DNA of 63,058 bases from an uncultured Azohydromonas sp. (GTDB lineage: Bacteria; Pseudomonadota; Gammaproteobacteria; Burkholderiales; Burkholderiaceae_C), in assembly GCF_937926365.1 (NCBI RefSeq), contig NZ_CALAOH010000211.1:1-63058 (forward strand), given 5' to 3'. This document shows, piece by piece, positions 37,539-45,331 of this stretch. How positions within the stretch are numbered: the stretch's first letter is position 1; every line of letters begins with the position of its first letter. A model generated the notes under the pieces. That model was given only the letters and a program-made list of their open reading frames with translations. It searched no databases and had not been told where the DNA came from. Both the position numbers and the translations under genes were made by a program.

Positions 37539-37588
37539 GGTGGTAGAGGTCTCCGGCCCGGGCTGTCCGGGCGGGACGGGGCGGTAGC

Positions 37589-39316
37589 TCAGCGGCGCAC
37601 GCTGTCGCGGGCTTCCGCCACCTTCAGGCTGCCGTTGTTGCGGCTGGCCACGACGGCGCGCGGGGCCGGCGCGGCCGCGCGCGCGACGCTGCGTGTCGGA
37701 GCCCGGCGAGCTGCCACGGTGGTGCGGCGGGTAGCGGGACGGGCGGCGCTGCGCGTGGGCCTCGCCTTGGCGGCGCGGACGCTGGCGGCGGGTTTGGACG
37801 ACGCTTCGGGCTCGGACGCCACCGAGGCCATCGCCACCTGCGCCGCGCGCTCCGGTAGGTACATCACGACGCTGGCGCCGGGTGCGAAGCGGCCCTTGGC
37901 GGATACCTTGTTCCAGGCGGCGAGCTGCGCCACGGAGGTGCGCGTGCGGCGCGCCATGGCAGCCACGGTCTCACCCTTGCGGCCGGCTTTGACCACCACG
38001 CGCTGCAGCGGCGGCACGTCCGGCGCCAGCGCGATGGAGGCGTTCTGCGCGATGTGGCCGGCCACGTCGTGGGAGCGCTCCTCGGTGCGCGGCACGATCA
38101 GCGTGGAGCCGGCCTTCACCAGCATGCGCAGCGGGATGCGGTTGGCCTCGCGCAGCTCCGCCTCGGAGATGTCGAGCTCCTTGGCCGCGTCGGCCGGGCG
38201 CATGTTGCGCGGCACGACCCAGGCGGTCCAGCTTGCGAGCTGGCCGCGGTGGCGCGAAAGGTTGTCCACGAAGATGCTGGCGTTGTCATAAGGCAGCAGC
38301 ACCTGCGGCGTGCCCGCGGCCAGGATCACGGGCTGGTTCATCTGCGGGTTGAGCGCCTTGAACTCCTCCAGCGTCAGCCCGGCCAGGCGCGCGGCCAGCG
38401 CCACGTCGATGTCGCGCTGGATGGGCACGCCCAGGAAATACGGGTGGTTCTCCAGCGGCGGCAGCGACAGCGCGAAGGCGTCCGGGCGCAGCACGATGTT
38501 CTTCACCGCCTGCAGCTTCGGGACGTAGTAGCGCGTCTCATCAGGCATGCGCAGGCTTTCGTAGTCCGTCGGCAGCCCGGCCCTGGCGTTGCGCGCCACG
38601 GCACGCTGCACGTTGCCCTCGCCCCAGTTGTAGGCCGCCAGTGCCAGGTGCCAGTCGTTGAACATGCCGTACAGCCGCGTGAGGTAGTCCAGCGCGGCGC
38701 GGGTGGAGGCCAGCACGTCCCGGCGGTCGTCGCGGAAGATGTTCTGGCGCAGCTCGAAGTCGCGGCCCGTGGCGGGCATGAACTGCCACATGCCCGAGGC
38801 CTTGGCCGTGGACAGCGCCTGCGGGTTGAAGGCGCTCTCGATGAAGGGCAGCAGGGCCAGCTCGGTGGGCAGGCCGCGGCGCTGCACCTCCTCGACGATG
38901 TGATAGAGGTAGCGCCCGCCGCGCTCGGTCATGCGCTGCACGTAGTCCGGCCGGCTGGAGTACCACTGCTCGGCGCGGCGCACGTGGTCGTTGTCCAGGT
39001 CCGGCACCGCGAAGCCCGAGCGCACGCGCGACCACAGATCGATGCGCGCGCTGCCGGCGTTGAGGTCCACCGACTCCTCGGGGCGCAGCGGGTCCACCGG
39101 TGCGGCCACCGGCGCCGGGGCCGCTTCCGTCACCGCGGGCATCACCGTCACATCGGGCGCCATGGCCGGCGTCACCGGCGGGGCGGCGTCCACGTCGGCG
39201 GGCGTCACGGGCCCGCTGGGCATGGGCGCCGTGGCACAGGCGCTCAGCGCCGCGGCGGCGGCCAGGGACAGCAGGGTGCGCCAGCACGGCGGCAGCGAAG
39301 TCGGCAGTTTTTTCAT
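37589..39316 (-). CDS. mltD: Membrane-bound lytic murein transglycosylase D
   Basis: 575 aa lipoprotein: signal sequence MKKLPTSLPPCWRTLL with lipobox L-S-A-C. The SLT domain (about residues 150-260) holds the catalytic Glu in LPFIESAFNPQALS and AKASGMWQFMPATGRDF. LysM-type peptidoglycan-binding repeats follow (around TVAAMARRTRTSVAQLAAWN), then an Arg/Ala-rich tail of about 75 residues. It cleaves glycan strands to 1,6-anhydro products. ATG 39316 overlaps the gloB stop, indicating a gloB-mltD operon. Confidence 0.93.
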   Translation of the reverse strand: MKKLPTSLPPCWRTLLSLAAAAALSACATAPMPSGPVTPADVDAAPPVTPAMAPDVTVMPAVTEAAPAPVAAPVDPLRPEESVDLNAGSARIDLWSRVRSGFAVPDLDNDHVRRAEQWYSSRPDYVQRMTERGGRYLYHIVEEVQRRGLPTELALLPFIESAFNPQALSTAKASGMWQFMPATGRDFELRQNIFRDDRRDVLASTRAALDYLTRLYGMFNDWHLALAAYNWGEGNVQRAVARNARAGLPTDYESLRMPDETRYYVPKLQAVKNIVLRPDAFALSLPPLENHPYFLGVPIQRDIDVALAARLAGLTLEEFKALNPQMNQPVILAAGTPQVLLPYDNASIFVDNLSRHRGQLASWTAWVVPRNMRPADAAKELDISEAELREANRIPLRMLVKAGSTLIVPRTEERSHDVAGHIAQNASIALAPDVPPLQRVVVKAGRKGETVAAMARRTRTSVAQLAAWNKVSAKGRFAPGASVVMYLPERAAQVAMASVASEPEASSKPAASVRAAKARPTRSAARPATRRTTVAARRAPTRSVARAAAPAPRAVVASRNNGSLKVAEARDSVRR

Positions 39317-40086
39317 TGGAATCCGTTCTTCCATTCGCGCAGCGCCGCCAGCACCTCGACGTCGCCGTGGGTCCCTGGCCGGCGCTGCTGCGCGGCACGG
39401 ACGACGTCCGGCTGCGACAGGCGCAGGAAGGGGTTGATCTGCCGCTCCAGCGCAAGCGTGGAAGGCAGGGTGATGCCGCCGTGTGCACGTTCGGTTTCGC
39501 ACCACGCGCGGTGCTGCGCGATGGCGGGGTTGTGCGGTTCCACGGCGGCGGCAAAGCGGAGGTTGGACAGCGTGTACTCGTGGGCGCAGCACACGCGCGT
39601 ATCACCCGGCAGCGCGGCAAGCGCCGCCAGCGACGCCTGCATCTGCGCCGGGCTGCCTTCGAACAGCCGGCCGCAGCCGGCGGAGAAGAGCGTGTCGCCG
39701 CAGAAAAGAAGGGGCGCACCGTGTGCGCCCTCGGGGAGAAAGTAGGCGATGTGGCCGGCGGTGTGGCCGGGCACGTCGATGACCTGGAACTCCAGGCCCA
39801 GCAGCGAGGCCTGGTCGCCGCCGTGCAGCGGCGTGAAGGGCTGCGGGATGCGCTCGCGCGCCGGCCCGAACACCGGGCCGTCGAGCCGCGGCCGCAGCGC
39901 GTCCACGCCCCCGACGTGATCGCCGTGATGGTGGGTCACTAGAATGCCCGCGAGCTGCAGCCCCTGGGATTGCAGCGCGGCTTCCACCGGCGCCGCCTCG
40001 CCCGGATCGACCACCAGCGCCCGCACGCCGTCGTGCAGCATCCAGATGTAGTTGTCGGTGAAGGCGGGCAGGGCAAGCAAGCGCAT
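39313..40086 (-). CDS. gloB: Hydroxyacylglutathione hydrolase (glyoxalase II)
   Basis: 257 aa metallo-beta-lactamase-fold enzyme hydrolysing S-lactoylglutathione, the second step of methylglyoxal detoxification. The metal motif THHHGDHVGG, the second-site residues in DVPGHTAGH and FCGDTLFSAGCGR, and the C-terminal helical domain (AAVEPHNPAIAQH) are all present. ATG 40086 starts at MRLLALPAFTDNYIW; the stop overlaps the mltD start by ATGA. Confidence 0.95.
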   Translation of the reverse strand: MRLLALPAFTDNYIWMLHDGVRALVVDPGEAAPVEAALQSQGLQLAGILVTHHHGDHVGGVDALRPRLDGPVFGPARERIPQPFTPLHGGDQASLLGLEFQVIDVPGHTAGHIAYFLPEGAHGAPLLFCGDTLFSAGCGRLFEGSPAQMQASLAALAALPGDTRVCCAHEYTLSNLRFAAAVEPHNPAIAQHRAWCETERAHGGITLPSTLALERQINPFLRLSQPDVVRAAQQRRPGTHGDVEVLAALREWKNGFQ

Positions 40087-40147
40087 GGCGGGCGGATTAT
40101 AGGAAGGCTCCCCAAGTGAAAACCCTGTGGCAGCGCAGACGTTCGTC

Positions 40148-40969
40148 ATGGATGCCGAACGTTTGAACCCGTTGGCATCGCGTGCGCAATCGCAGCATGA
40201 AGCCTTGCGGCGCTGGCTGGCGACGCCCCCCGGGCGCTACCTGCTGGCCTGGGAGCAGCAATGCATGGACCAGGCGGTGCCGGATCTGTTCGGTTTCCAT
40301 GCCCTTCAATTGGGGTTGCCGGAGCTTGATGCGCTGCGCATGAACCGCATGCCGCACCGCTGGCGTGCCAGCGACGAGTCGCCGAGCGTCATCAGCGCCG
40401 GGTCGCGCGCGGCGGTGGTGGCGCTGCATTGCGAATCCGACGCCCTGCCGTTTGCCAACGCCAGCCTGGACCTGGTGGTGCTCCCGCACGCGCTGGAGCT
40501 CGCCAGCGACCCGCACCGCACGCTGCGCGAGGTCGAGCGCGTGCTGGTGCCGGAAGGTCGGGTGGTGATCTTGGGCTTCAACCCGTTGAGCCTGTGGGGG
40601 TTGCGGCAGCGGGTGGGGCGCCTGCGGCGGCGGCTGGGCTCGCGCGCGCCGCTGTTCCTGCCGCAGGCGGGCGAGCCCATCGGCTACTGGCGGCTGCGTG
40701 ATTGGCTGCGGCTGTTGAGCTTCGAGGTGGAGGCGGGACGCTTCGGCTGCTTCGTGCCGCCGCTGTGGACGCATCGCTGGCTGCGGCGCTTCGCCTGGAT
40801 GGAAGACCGCGGCGACCGCTGGTGGCCGGTGTTCGGCGCCGTGTACCTGGTGGTGGCGGTCAAGCGCGTGCGCGGCATGCGGCTGGTGGGACTGGCCCGG
40901 CGCGAACGCATCAAGAGCGGCGCGGCACCTGCCGTGGTCGCGAACAAGGAAGGACTGGAAGTTGAGTGA
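40148..40969 (+). CDS. Class I SAM-dependent methyltransferase
   Basis: 273 aa. Residues ~85-160 follow the methyltransferase type 11 pattern (CESDALPFANASLDLVVLPH, LREVERVLVPEGRVVILGFN), although the usual glycine-rich SAM loop is poorly conserved. It lies between gloB and rnhA as in many betaproteobacteria; the substrate is unknown. The end is basic (KRVRGMRLVGLARRERIKSG). ATG 40148 is preferred over GTG 40127. The stop overlaps the rnhA start. Confidence 0.78.
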   Translation: MDAERLNPLASRAQSQHEALRRWLATPPGRYLLAWEQQCMDQAVPDLFGFHALQLGLPELDALRMNRMPHRWRASDESPSVISAGSRAAVVALHCESDALPFANASLDLVVLPHALELASDPHRTLREVERVLVPEGRVVILGFNPLSLWGLRQRVGRLRRRLGSRAPLFLPQAGEPIGYWRLRDWLRLLSFEVEAGRFGCFVPPLWTHRWLRRFAWMEDRGDRWWPVFGAVYLVVAVKRVRGMRLVGLARRERIKSGAAPAVVANKEGLEVE

Positions 40970-41450
40970 AACGAGTGGGGCGGCCCTGAGCCGTGACGAG
41001 GCCGCGGCAGCATCCGCCGCCGTGGTCGTCTACACGGACGGCGCCTGCAAGGGCAACCCGGGCCCCGGCGGCTGGGGCGCGTGGCTGCGCAGCGGCACGC
41101 ACGAGAAGGAGTTATGGGGTGGCGAGCGGCTGACGACCAACAACCGCATGGAGCTCACGGCGGTGATCGAGGCGCTGGCCATCCTCAAGAAGCGCTGCCG
41201 TGTGGATGTGCACACCGACAGCGAGTACGTGCGCAACGGCATCACCACCTGGATCCACGGCTGGAAGAAGCGCGGCTGGACCACGGCCGACAAGAAGCCG
41301 GTGAAGAACGTGGAGCTGTGGCAGCGCCTGGACGAGCTGGCGCAGCGCCATGAAGTGCGCTGGCACTGGGTCAAGGGCCACTCCGGCGACCCGGGCAACG
41401 AGCGCGCCGATCAGCTCGCCAACCGCGGGACGGCCGAGGTGATGCGCTGA
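40962..41450 (+). CDS. rnhA: Ribonuclease HI
   Basis: 162 aa. Removes RNA from RNA:DNA hybrids. The four catalytic acids are visible in YTDGACKGNPG, MELTAVIEAL, VHTDSEYV and GNERADQLAN, and the basic handle region (GWKKRGWTT) is intact. TTG 40962, inside the end of the methyltransferase gene, is the start; the first ~20 residues are not conserved. In many relatives dnaQ follows rnhA; here a lower-GC minus-strand hydrolase gene comes next. Confidence 0.94.
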   Translation: MSETSGAALSRDEAAAASAAVVVYTDGACKGNPGPGGWGAWLRSGTHEKELWGGERLTTNNRMELTAVIEALAILKKRCRVDVHTDSEYVRNGITTWIHGWKKRGWTTADKKPVKNVELWQRLDELAQRHEVRWHWVKGHSGDPGNERADQLANRGTAEVMR

Positions 41451-41494
41451 GCCGCGGCGGCACGGCTTTCCGGAGCGCCCCGGCCGCGAGCCGG

Positions 41495-42553
41495 TCACTG
41501 CTCCGGCAGCAGGTGGTGTGCAAAGAAATCCGCGATGCCCTGGTGAACCGCGGGAATCACCGCGGCGCGGTTGAAACCCGGGGGATCGCTCAATAAGACA
41601 TGCGCCACGCTGCCCGGGGCCAGCGGCGGCAGGGGCGACAGCATGGCGCCATGCCCTGCTTCGGGCAACCGCATGAGAATTTCGCAGCGGGGCTCGCAAA
41701 GCTTCGCGACGGCCTCCGCATGGAATTTCGGCACCTGGCTGAGGTCCTTGCTGGCAAGGATCAGCCCCAGCGGGATTTTGGGCTCGACCAGTGACTCCGG
41801 ATCGAAATCCGCGGCGAAAGGCACCATGGCGACGGCGGCCCGGATGCGCGGATCGGTATGGCGCCGCGGAGTTTCATCCGAAAAGCGCCACGCGATGATT
41901 CGCCGTGCCAGCCAGAGCTTGATGCCGTCGAAACCATCATTGCGAAGCAGGGTGGTGGAGCCGACGCAGGACGAGAAATCTTCCCGGAGGTGTTTTTCAC
42001 AATGGGCTTTAAAGCGGGCCGGTGACCACGCGCCGCCGGCCAGCGACAGCGCCGTGTGTCCGCCTGCCGAGCCGCCGAATATGCCGACCCTGTCCGTGGA
42101 CACGAGATTGAACAGCGGCGGGTAGGACGCCACCGCGTCGATGGCGCGGCTGACTTCCAGCGGCCGTTTGGTCCAGCTTTCAGGGCCCGGACTAGAGGCG
42201 TCCACGCCGTTGTCGCCCTGGTGCTGGGGAAAGGCCACGGTGAAACCCCGGCCCACCAATACCCGGCTCAGGTCCATATGCACCCAGGGCGATCCACCGG
42301 AGCCGTGCGAGATCACGATCAACCGGCCGTTGCCGAAGGAGGGCGGTGCCTCGGCCGCCCAGGAAAACTCGAAGGACCCCCTTCGCACGGGAGACTCCGC
42401 CGCCAGCGTGGGATAGAAAAGCGTAGTTTTTCCGCCGTCCACCTGGGGCAGCTGAGTAAAACCCAGGTTGCCGTATTGCGCATGCGTGCTGCCGGCCATG
42501 AGACCGGCGAGGGCCAGGAAGGCCCGAAGCAGGTAATATTTGAATTTCCGCAT
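41495..42553 (-). CDS. Secreted alpha/beta hydrolase
   Basis: 352 aa with an N-terminal signal peptide (hydrophobic residues 8-20, cleavage after THA). Catalytic triad candidates are Ser in FGGSAGGH, Asp in LASKDLSQ and His in PEAGHGAML; oxyanion region ISHGSGGSP. It resembles dienelactone-hydrolase/PAF-acetylhydrolase-like esterases annotated as predicted dienelactone hydrolases. The substrate is unknown. G+C is visibly lower than in flanking genes, and the gene sits opposite to rnhA where dnaQ is often found, so it may have been acquired horizontally. Confidence 0.75.
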   Translation of the reverse strand: MRKFKYYLLRAFLALAGLMAGSTHAQYGNLGFTQLPQVDGGKTTLFYPTLAAESPVRRGSFEFSWAAEAPPSFGNGRLIVISHGSGGSPWVHMDLSRVLVGRGFTVAFPQHQGDNGVDASSPGPESWTKRPLEVSRAIDAVASYPPLFNLVSTDRVGIFGGSAGGHTALSLAGGAWSPARFKAHCEKHLREDFSSCVGSTTLLRNDGFDGIKLWLARRIIAWRFSDETPRRHTDPRIRAAVAMVPFAADFDPESLVEPKIPLGLILASKDLSQVPKFHAEAVAKLCEPRCEILMRLPEAGHGAMLSPLPPLAPGSVAHVLLSDPPGFNRAAVIPAVHQGIADFFAHHLLPEQ

Positions 42554-42870
42554 GGAGCGATGGGGTATTCGTGTCAACGCAATGCCGGCGGTCATTGGCG
42601 GGATTCTAGCTCCCCTCCAAATTGCGCCACCCTCCGAGGGTGGATGCATGGAATCTGCTGCCTACACTGTTTTCATTCCGCGATATTCATGCGGAATGAA
42701 GCATGAATAACAGTCTGCCCATTCCACGATTCCGGTTCCGGGTTTGTGGCCGGATGGGTCATTTTGGATCTACGGTTGTTATGGCGGCCGTTCCTATGTC
42801 GCTATTGGTGAAGACATTACAGGGGGTAGAAGGCAAGACCTGACCCCGGCATTTCCGAAGTTTGGGGAAC
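42554..42870. other. Lower-GC intergenic region between hydrolase and SMR gene
   Basis: 317 bp without a credible gene. G+C drops well below the flanks. It holds two overlapping palindromes (42672-42708, listed separately) and the string GGTAGAAGGCAAGACCTGAC (42826-42845), which reminds me of sequences at the edges of small transposable or REP-like elements, though I cannot confirm this. No clear promoter or terminator for the flanking genes is recognisable. Confidence 0.5.
42672..42708. repeat. Two overlapping palindromes, mutually exclusive hairpins
   Basis: TTCATTCCGC (42672-42681) pairs with GCGGAATGAA (42691-42700), a perfect 10-bp inverted repeat. Overlapping it, ATTCATGC (42685-42692) pairs with GCATGAAT (42701-42708), a perfect 8-bp repeat. 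Only one hairpin can form at a time. The site is about 120 bp upstream of the minus-strand hydrolase start. Confidence 0.75.
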
Positions 42871-43221
42871 TCAGCTTCGAACGCTGGCATGCAGCCCAAT
42901 GACCCCTACCACGATCAACCCAATACTCCCCAGCTTCAACGCCGTCACCGGCTCCTTGAACCACCAGAAACCGATCGCGGCGATGGCAACGGTGCCCACG
43001 CCGGACCACACGGCATAAACCACGCTCAACCCCAGCGTGCGCACGACAAAACTGTTGATGCCGAAGGACATCACGTAGAAGACGACGATCAATACCGAGG
43101 GTAGCCAGCGCGTCAGGCCCTCGCTCAGGCGCAGGCACACGGTGCCGGCGATCTCCAGCACGATGGCCGCGGCCAGCAGCCACCAGGCCTGGCTGACGGT
43201 CGGGATGAAGTTGGGAATCAA
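42871..43221 (-). CDS. Small multidrug resistance (SMR) family transporter
   Basis: 116 aa with four membrane helices. The essential glutamate of the first helix is in LLAAAIVLEIAGTVCLRLSEG, and the SMR signature YAVWSGVGTVAIAAIGF is present. The sequence EIAGTVCLRLSEGLTRWLPS is closer to EmrE (drug/proton antiport) than to guanidinium exporters. TTG start at 43221, 19 bp after the moeA stop on the same strand, so it is probably the last gene of the molybdenum cofactor operon. No ribosome site is obvious and the substrate is unknown. Confidence 0.85.
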   Translation of the reverse strand: MIPNFIPTVSQAWWLLAAAIVLEIAGTVCLRLSEGLTRWLPSVLIVVFYVMSFGINSFVVRTLGLSVVYAVWSGVGTVAIAAIGFWWFKEPVTALKLGSIGLIVVGVIGLHASVRS

Positions 43222-43240
43222 GCGGCCCGCAGGGCAGGGC

Positions 43241-44530
43241 TCAGATCAGCCCCTCGAAGGGCAGCACATCGACCAAATCGCCTGCCGCCACGTTGCCCTG
43301 CTCGTGCCCCAGCACGATCAGCCCGTTGGCCTCGCTCATGCTGCGCAGCACGCCCGAGCCCTGGCTGCCGGTGATGCGCACAGTCCATTGGCCGTCGGCG
43401 CCGCGTTCCACGATGCCGCGCTGGTACTCCGTGCGCCCGGCCTTCTTGCGGATCGGCGTGGCGCTGGCGGCGCGGATCAGCGGCAGCGGCGCCGCCGTCG
43501 CGCCCGACATCGCCAGCAGCGCCTCGCGCACGAAGGCATAGAAGGTCACCATCACCGCCACCGGGTTGCCCGGCAGCCCGAACAGCACCGCCTCGCGCCC
43601 CGGCTCGCCGATGCGCCCGATCGCCATCGGCCGTCCCGGGCGCATCGCGATCTTCCAGAACAGCACCTCGCCCAGCGTCTTCATCACCGCCTTGGTGTGG
43701 TCCGCTTCGCCCACGCTCACGCCGCCCGAGGTGATCACCGCGTCGGCACAGGCCGCCGCCTCGCGGAAGGCCGTCTCGAGCGCGGCCGGGTCGTCGCGCA
43801 CCACGCCCATGTCGATCGCCTCCACCCCCAGGCGCTGCAGCATCGCCCAGATGGTGTAGCGGTTGCTGTCGTACACGCAGCCGGCGTCCAGCGGCTCGCC
43901 GATGGAGCGCAACTCGTCGCCGGTGGAGAAGAAGGCCACCCGCAGCCGCCGCCGCACCGGCACCTCGGCCTGGCCCAGCGAGGCCAGCAGCCCCAGGTCC
44001 GCCGGGCGCAGCACCCGGCCGGCACGCAGCGCGGGCTCGCCGCGTCTTAAGTCCTCGCCCGCCAGGCGACGGTTGTCGCCGGCGCGCACCACGCCGGCCG
44101 GCAGCAGCACCTTGCCGTCCACCAGCTTGGTGAACTCCTGCGGTACCACCGTGTCCAGCCCGGCCGGCATCACGGCGCCGGTCATGATGCGCACGCAATG
44201 GCCGGCGGGCACGTCACCCTCGAACTGCGCGCCGGCCAGGCCGGTCCCGGCGATGGCCAGCAGCGTGTCGCCCTCGGCGGCCATGTCCGCGCTGCGCAGC
44301 GCGAAACCGTCCATGGCCGAGTTGTCGTGTGCCGGTACGTCGATGGGAGAGATCACGTTCCGCGCCAGCACCCGGCCCAGCGCGGAGCGGATCGCCAGGC
44401 TCTCCACCGCCTGCACGCGCGGAACCATGCGGCTGATGAACTCCTGTGCCTGCACCACGGGCAGCGCGTTGGGGTCGTAGCCGCTGAGGCAGGAAGCGAT
44501 GTCGGCGAGGGCGGTGTGGGTCATGGGCAT
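43241..44530 (-). CDS. moeA: Molybdopterin molybdenumtransferase MoeA
   Basis: 429 aa; inserts molybdate into adenylated molybdopterin. Signatures: DVPAHDNSAMDGFAL, GDVPAGHCVRIMTGAVMP, the MoCF-like domain FFSTGDELRSIGEPL with ITSGGVSVGEADHTK, and FGLPGNPVAVMVTF. It is one of two MoeA genes in the window; the other starts at 62561. The unit runs moaA-mobA-moeA-SMR on the minus strand; a 191-bp gap with a palindromic repeat separates it from mobA. ATG 44530 or 44524 may start translation. Confidence 0.94.
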   Translation of the reverse strand: MPMTHTALADIASCLSGYDPNALPVVQAQEFISRMVPRVQAVESLAIRSALGRVLARNVISPIDVPAHDNSAMDGFALRSADMAAEGDTLLAIAGTGLAGAQFEGDVPAGHCVRIMTGAVMPAGLDTVVPQEFTKLVDGKVLLPAGVVRAGDNRRLAGEDLRRGEPALRAGRVLRPADLGLLASLGQAEVPVRRRLRVAFFSTGDELRSIGEPLDAGCVYDSNRYTIWAMLQRLGVEAIDMGVVRDDPAALETAFREAAACADAVITSGGVSVGEADHTKAVMKTLGEVLFWKIAMRPGRPMAIGRIGEPGREAVLFGLPGNPVAVMVTFYAFVREALLAMSGATAAPLPLIRAASATPIRKKAGRTEYQRGIVERGADGQWTVRITGSQGSGVLRSMSEANGLIVLGHEQGNVAAGDLVDVLPFEGLI

Positions 44531-44592
44531 GGGCCTCGTGCGAAGTCTTTGAGTTCTTGGACCGTTCGCGCTGGCCTGCCGCTCGGCCTGGG

Positions 44593-44658
44593 CCGTTCAT
44601 CCTTCGACGCGCCAAAGGCGCGCCCTGTGCTGAGGTATCGAAGCATCAGGACGAACGG
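44593..44658. repeat. Imperfect inverted repeat (CCGTTC...GAACGG), REP-like
   Basis: Arms CCGTTCATCC-TTCGA and TCGAAGCATCAGGACGAACGG face each other around an inner GCGCC-AAA-GGCGC hairpin, between mobA and moeA. The GCTGAGG-TCGAAG core resembles intergenic palindromes I associate with Comamonadaceae genomes. No second copy is seen in this window. Confidence 0.5.
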
Positions 44659-44721
44659 AACCGGGAGTCAGGGCAGGGGAAGTCGAGGCGCAGGGCGAAC
44701 GGAAACGCGGTGCGGGATGGG

Positions 44722-45315
44722 TCAGGCGTCGAGCTGGCGCAGCTCGGCCAGCGTGTTGGCATTGAAGAAGGCCGCGGCGTCGGCGAAGGGCACCTCCACG
44801 CGGCGGTGCTGCGCGGCCCAGCGGTCGATCTTGCGGCCGCCCTCGCCGGTGAAGCGCACCAGGCTCTCCAGCAGCGAGGCCTTCATCAGGCAGAACACCG
44901 GCTGCACCTGCGGCTGCCCGTCCTCCTCGGTGACGGGCATGGCGATCTCGGCACCGGCCGCCTCGGCCGCGTCGGCCAGGCGCCGCACCAGGTCCTCGGG
45001 AAAGCGCGGCGTGTCGCAGGGCACCGTGATCAGCCACTCGGTCTCGCAGTGCTCCAGCCCGGCCAGGAAGCCGGCCAGCGGCCCCGGGAAGTCGGGCAGG
45101 GCGTCCGGCCACACCGGCACGCCGAAGCTTTCATAGGCGGCGAGGTTGCGGTTGGCGTTGAGCAGCGTCGCGCCCACCTGCGGCTGCAGCCGCAGCAGCG
45201 CGTGCAGCGCCAGCGGTACGCCCTGCAGCGTCTGCAGTCCCTTGTCCACGCCGCCCATGCGGCTGCCGCGTCCGCCGGCCAGGACCAGGCCGGTGATGTC
45301 CTGAGGGTCGATCAT
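44722..45315 (-). CDS. mobA: Molybdenum cofactor guanylyltransferase MobA
   Basis: 197 aa. Attaches GMP to molybdopterin to give the bis-MGD cofactor of DMSO-reductase-family enzymes. The nucleotide-binding N-terminus is VLAGGRGSRMGGVDKGLQ, the metal Asp is in TVPCDTPRFP, and GPLAGFLAGLEH is conserved. ATG 45315 is 16 bp downstream of the moaA stop, so the two are cotranscribed. Confidence 0.94.
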   Translation of the reverse strand: MIDPQDITGLVLAGGRGSRMGGVDKGLQTLQGVPLALHALLRLQPQVGATLLNANRNLAAYESFGVPVWPDALPDFPGPLAGFLAGLEHCETEWLITVPCDTPRFPEDLVRRLADAAEAAGAEIAMPVTEEDGQPQVQPVFCLMKASLLESLVRFTGEGGRKIDRWAAQHRRVEVPFADAAAFFNANTLAELRQLDA

Positions 45316-45331
45316 GTGTTTGGAGAGCGGA

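Noticed and set aside
41495..43221. A biosynthetic or defence island formed by the hydrolase and SMR genes
   Set aside because: The SMR gene fits the moeA operon by spacing and strand, the hydrolase stands alone, and no nuclease, toxin or synthetase genes are present.
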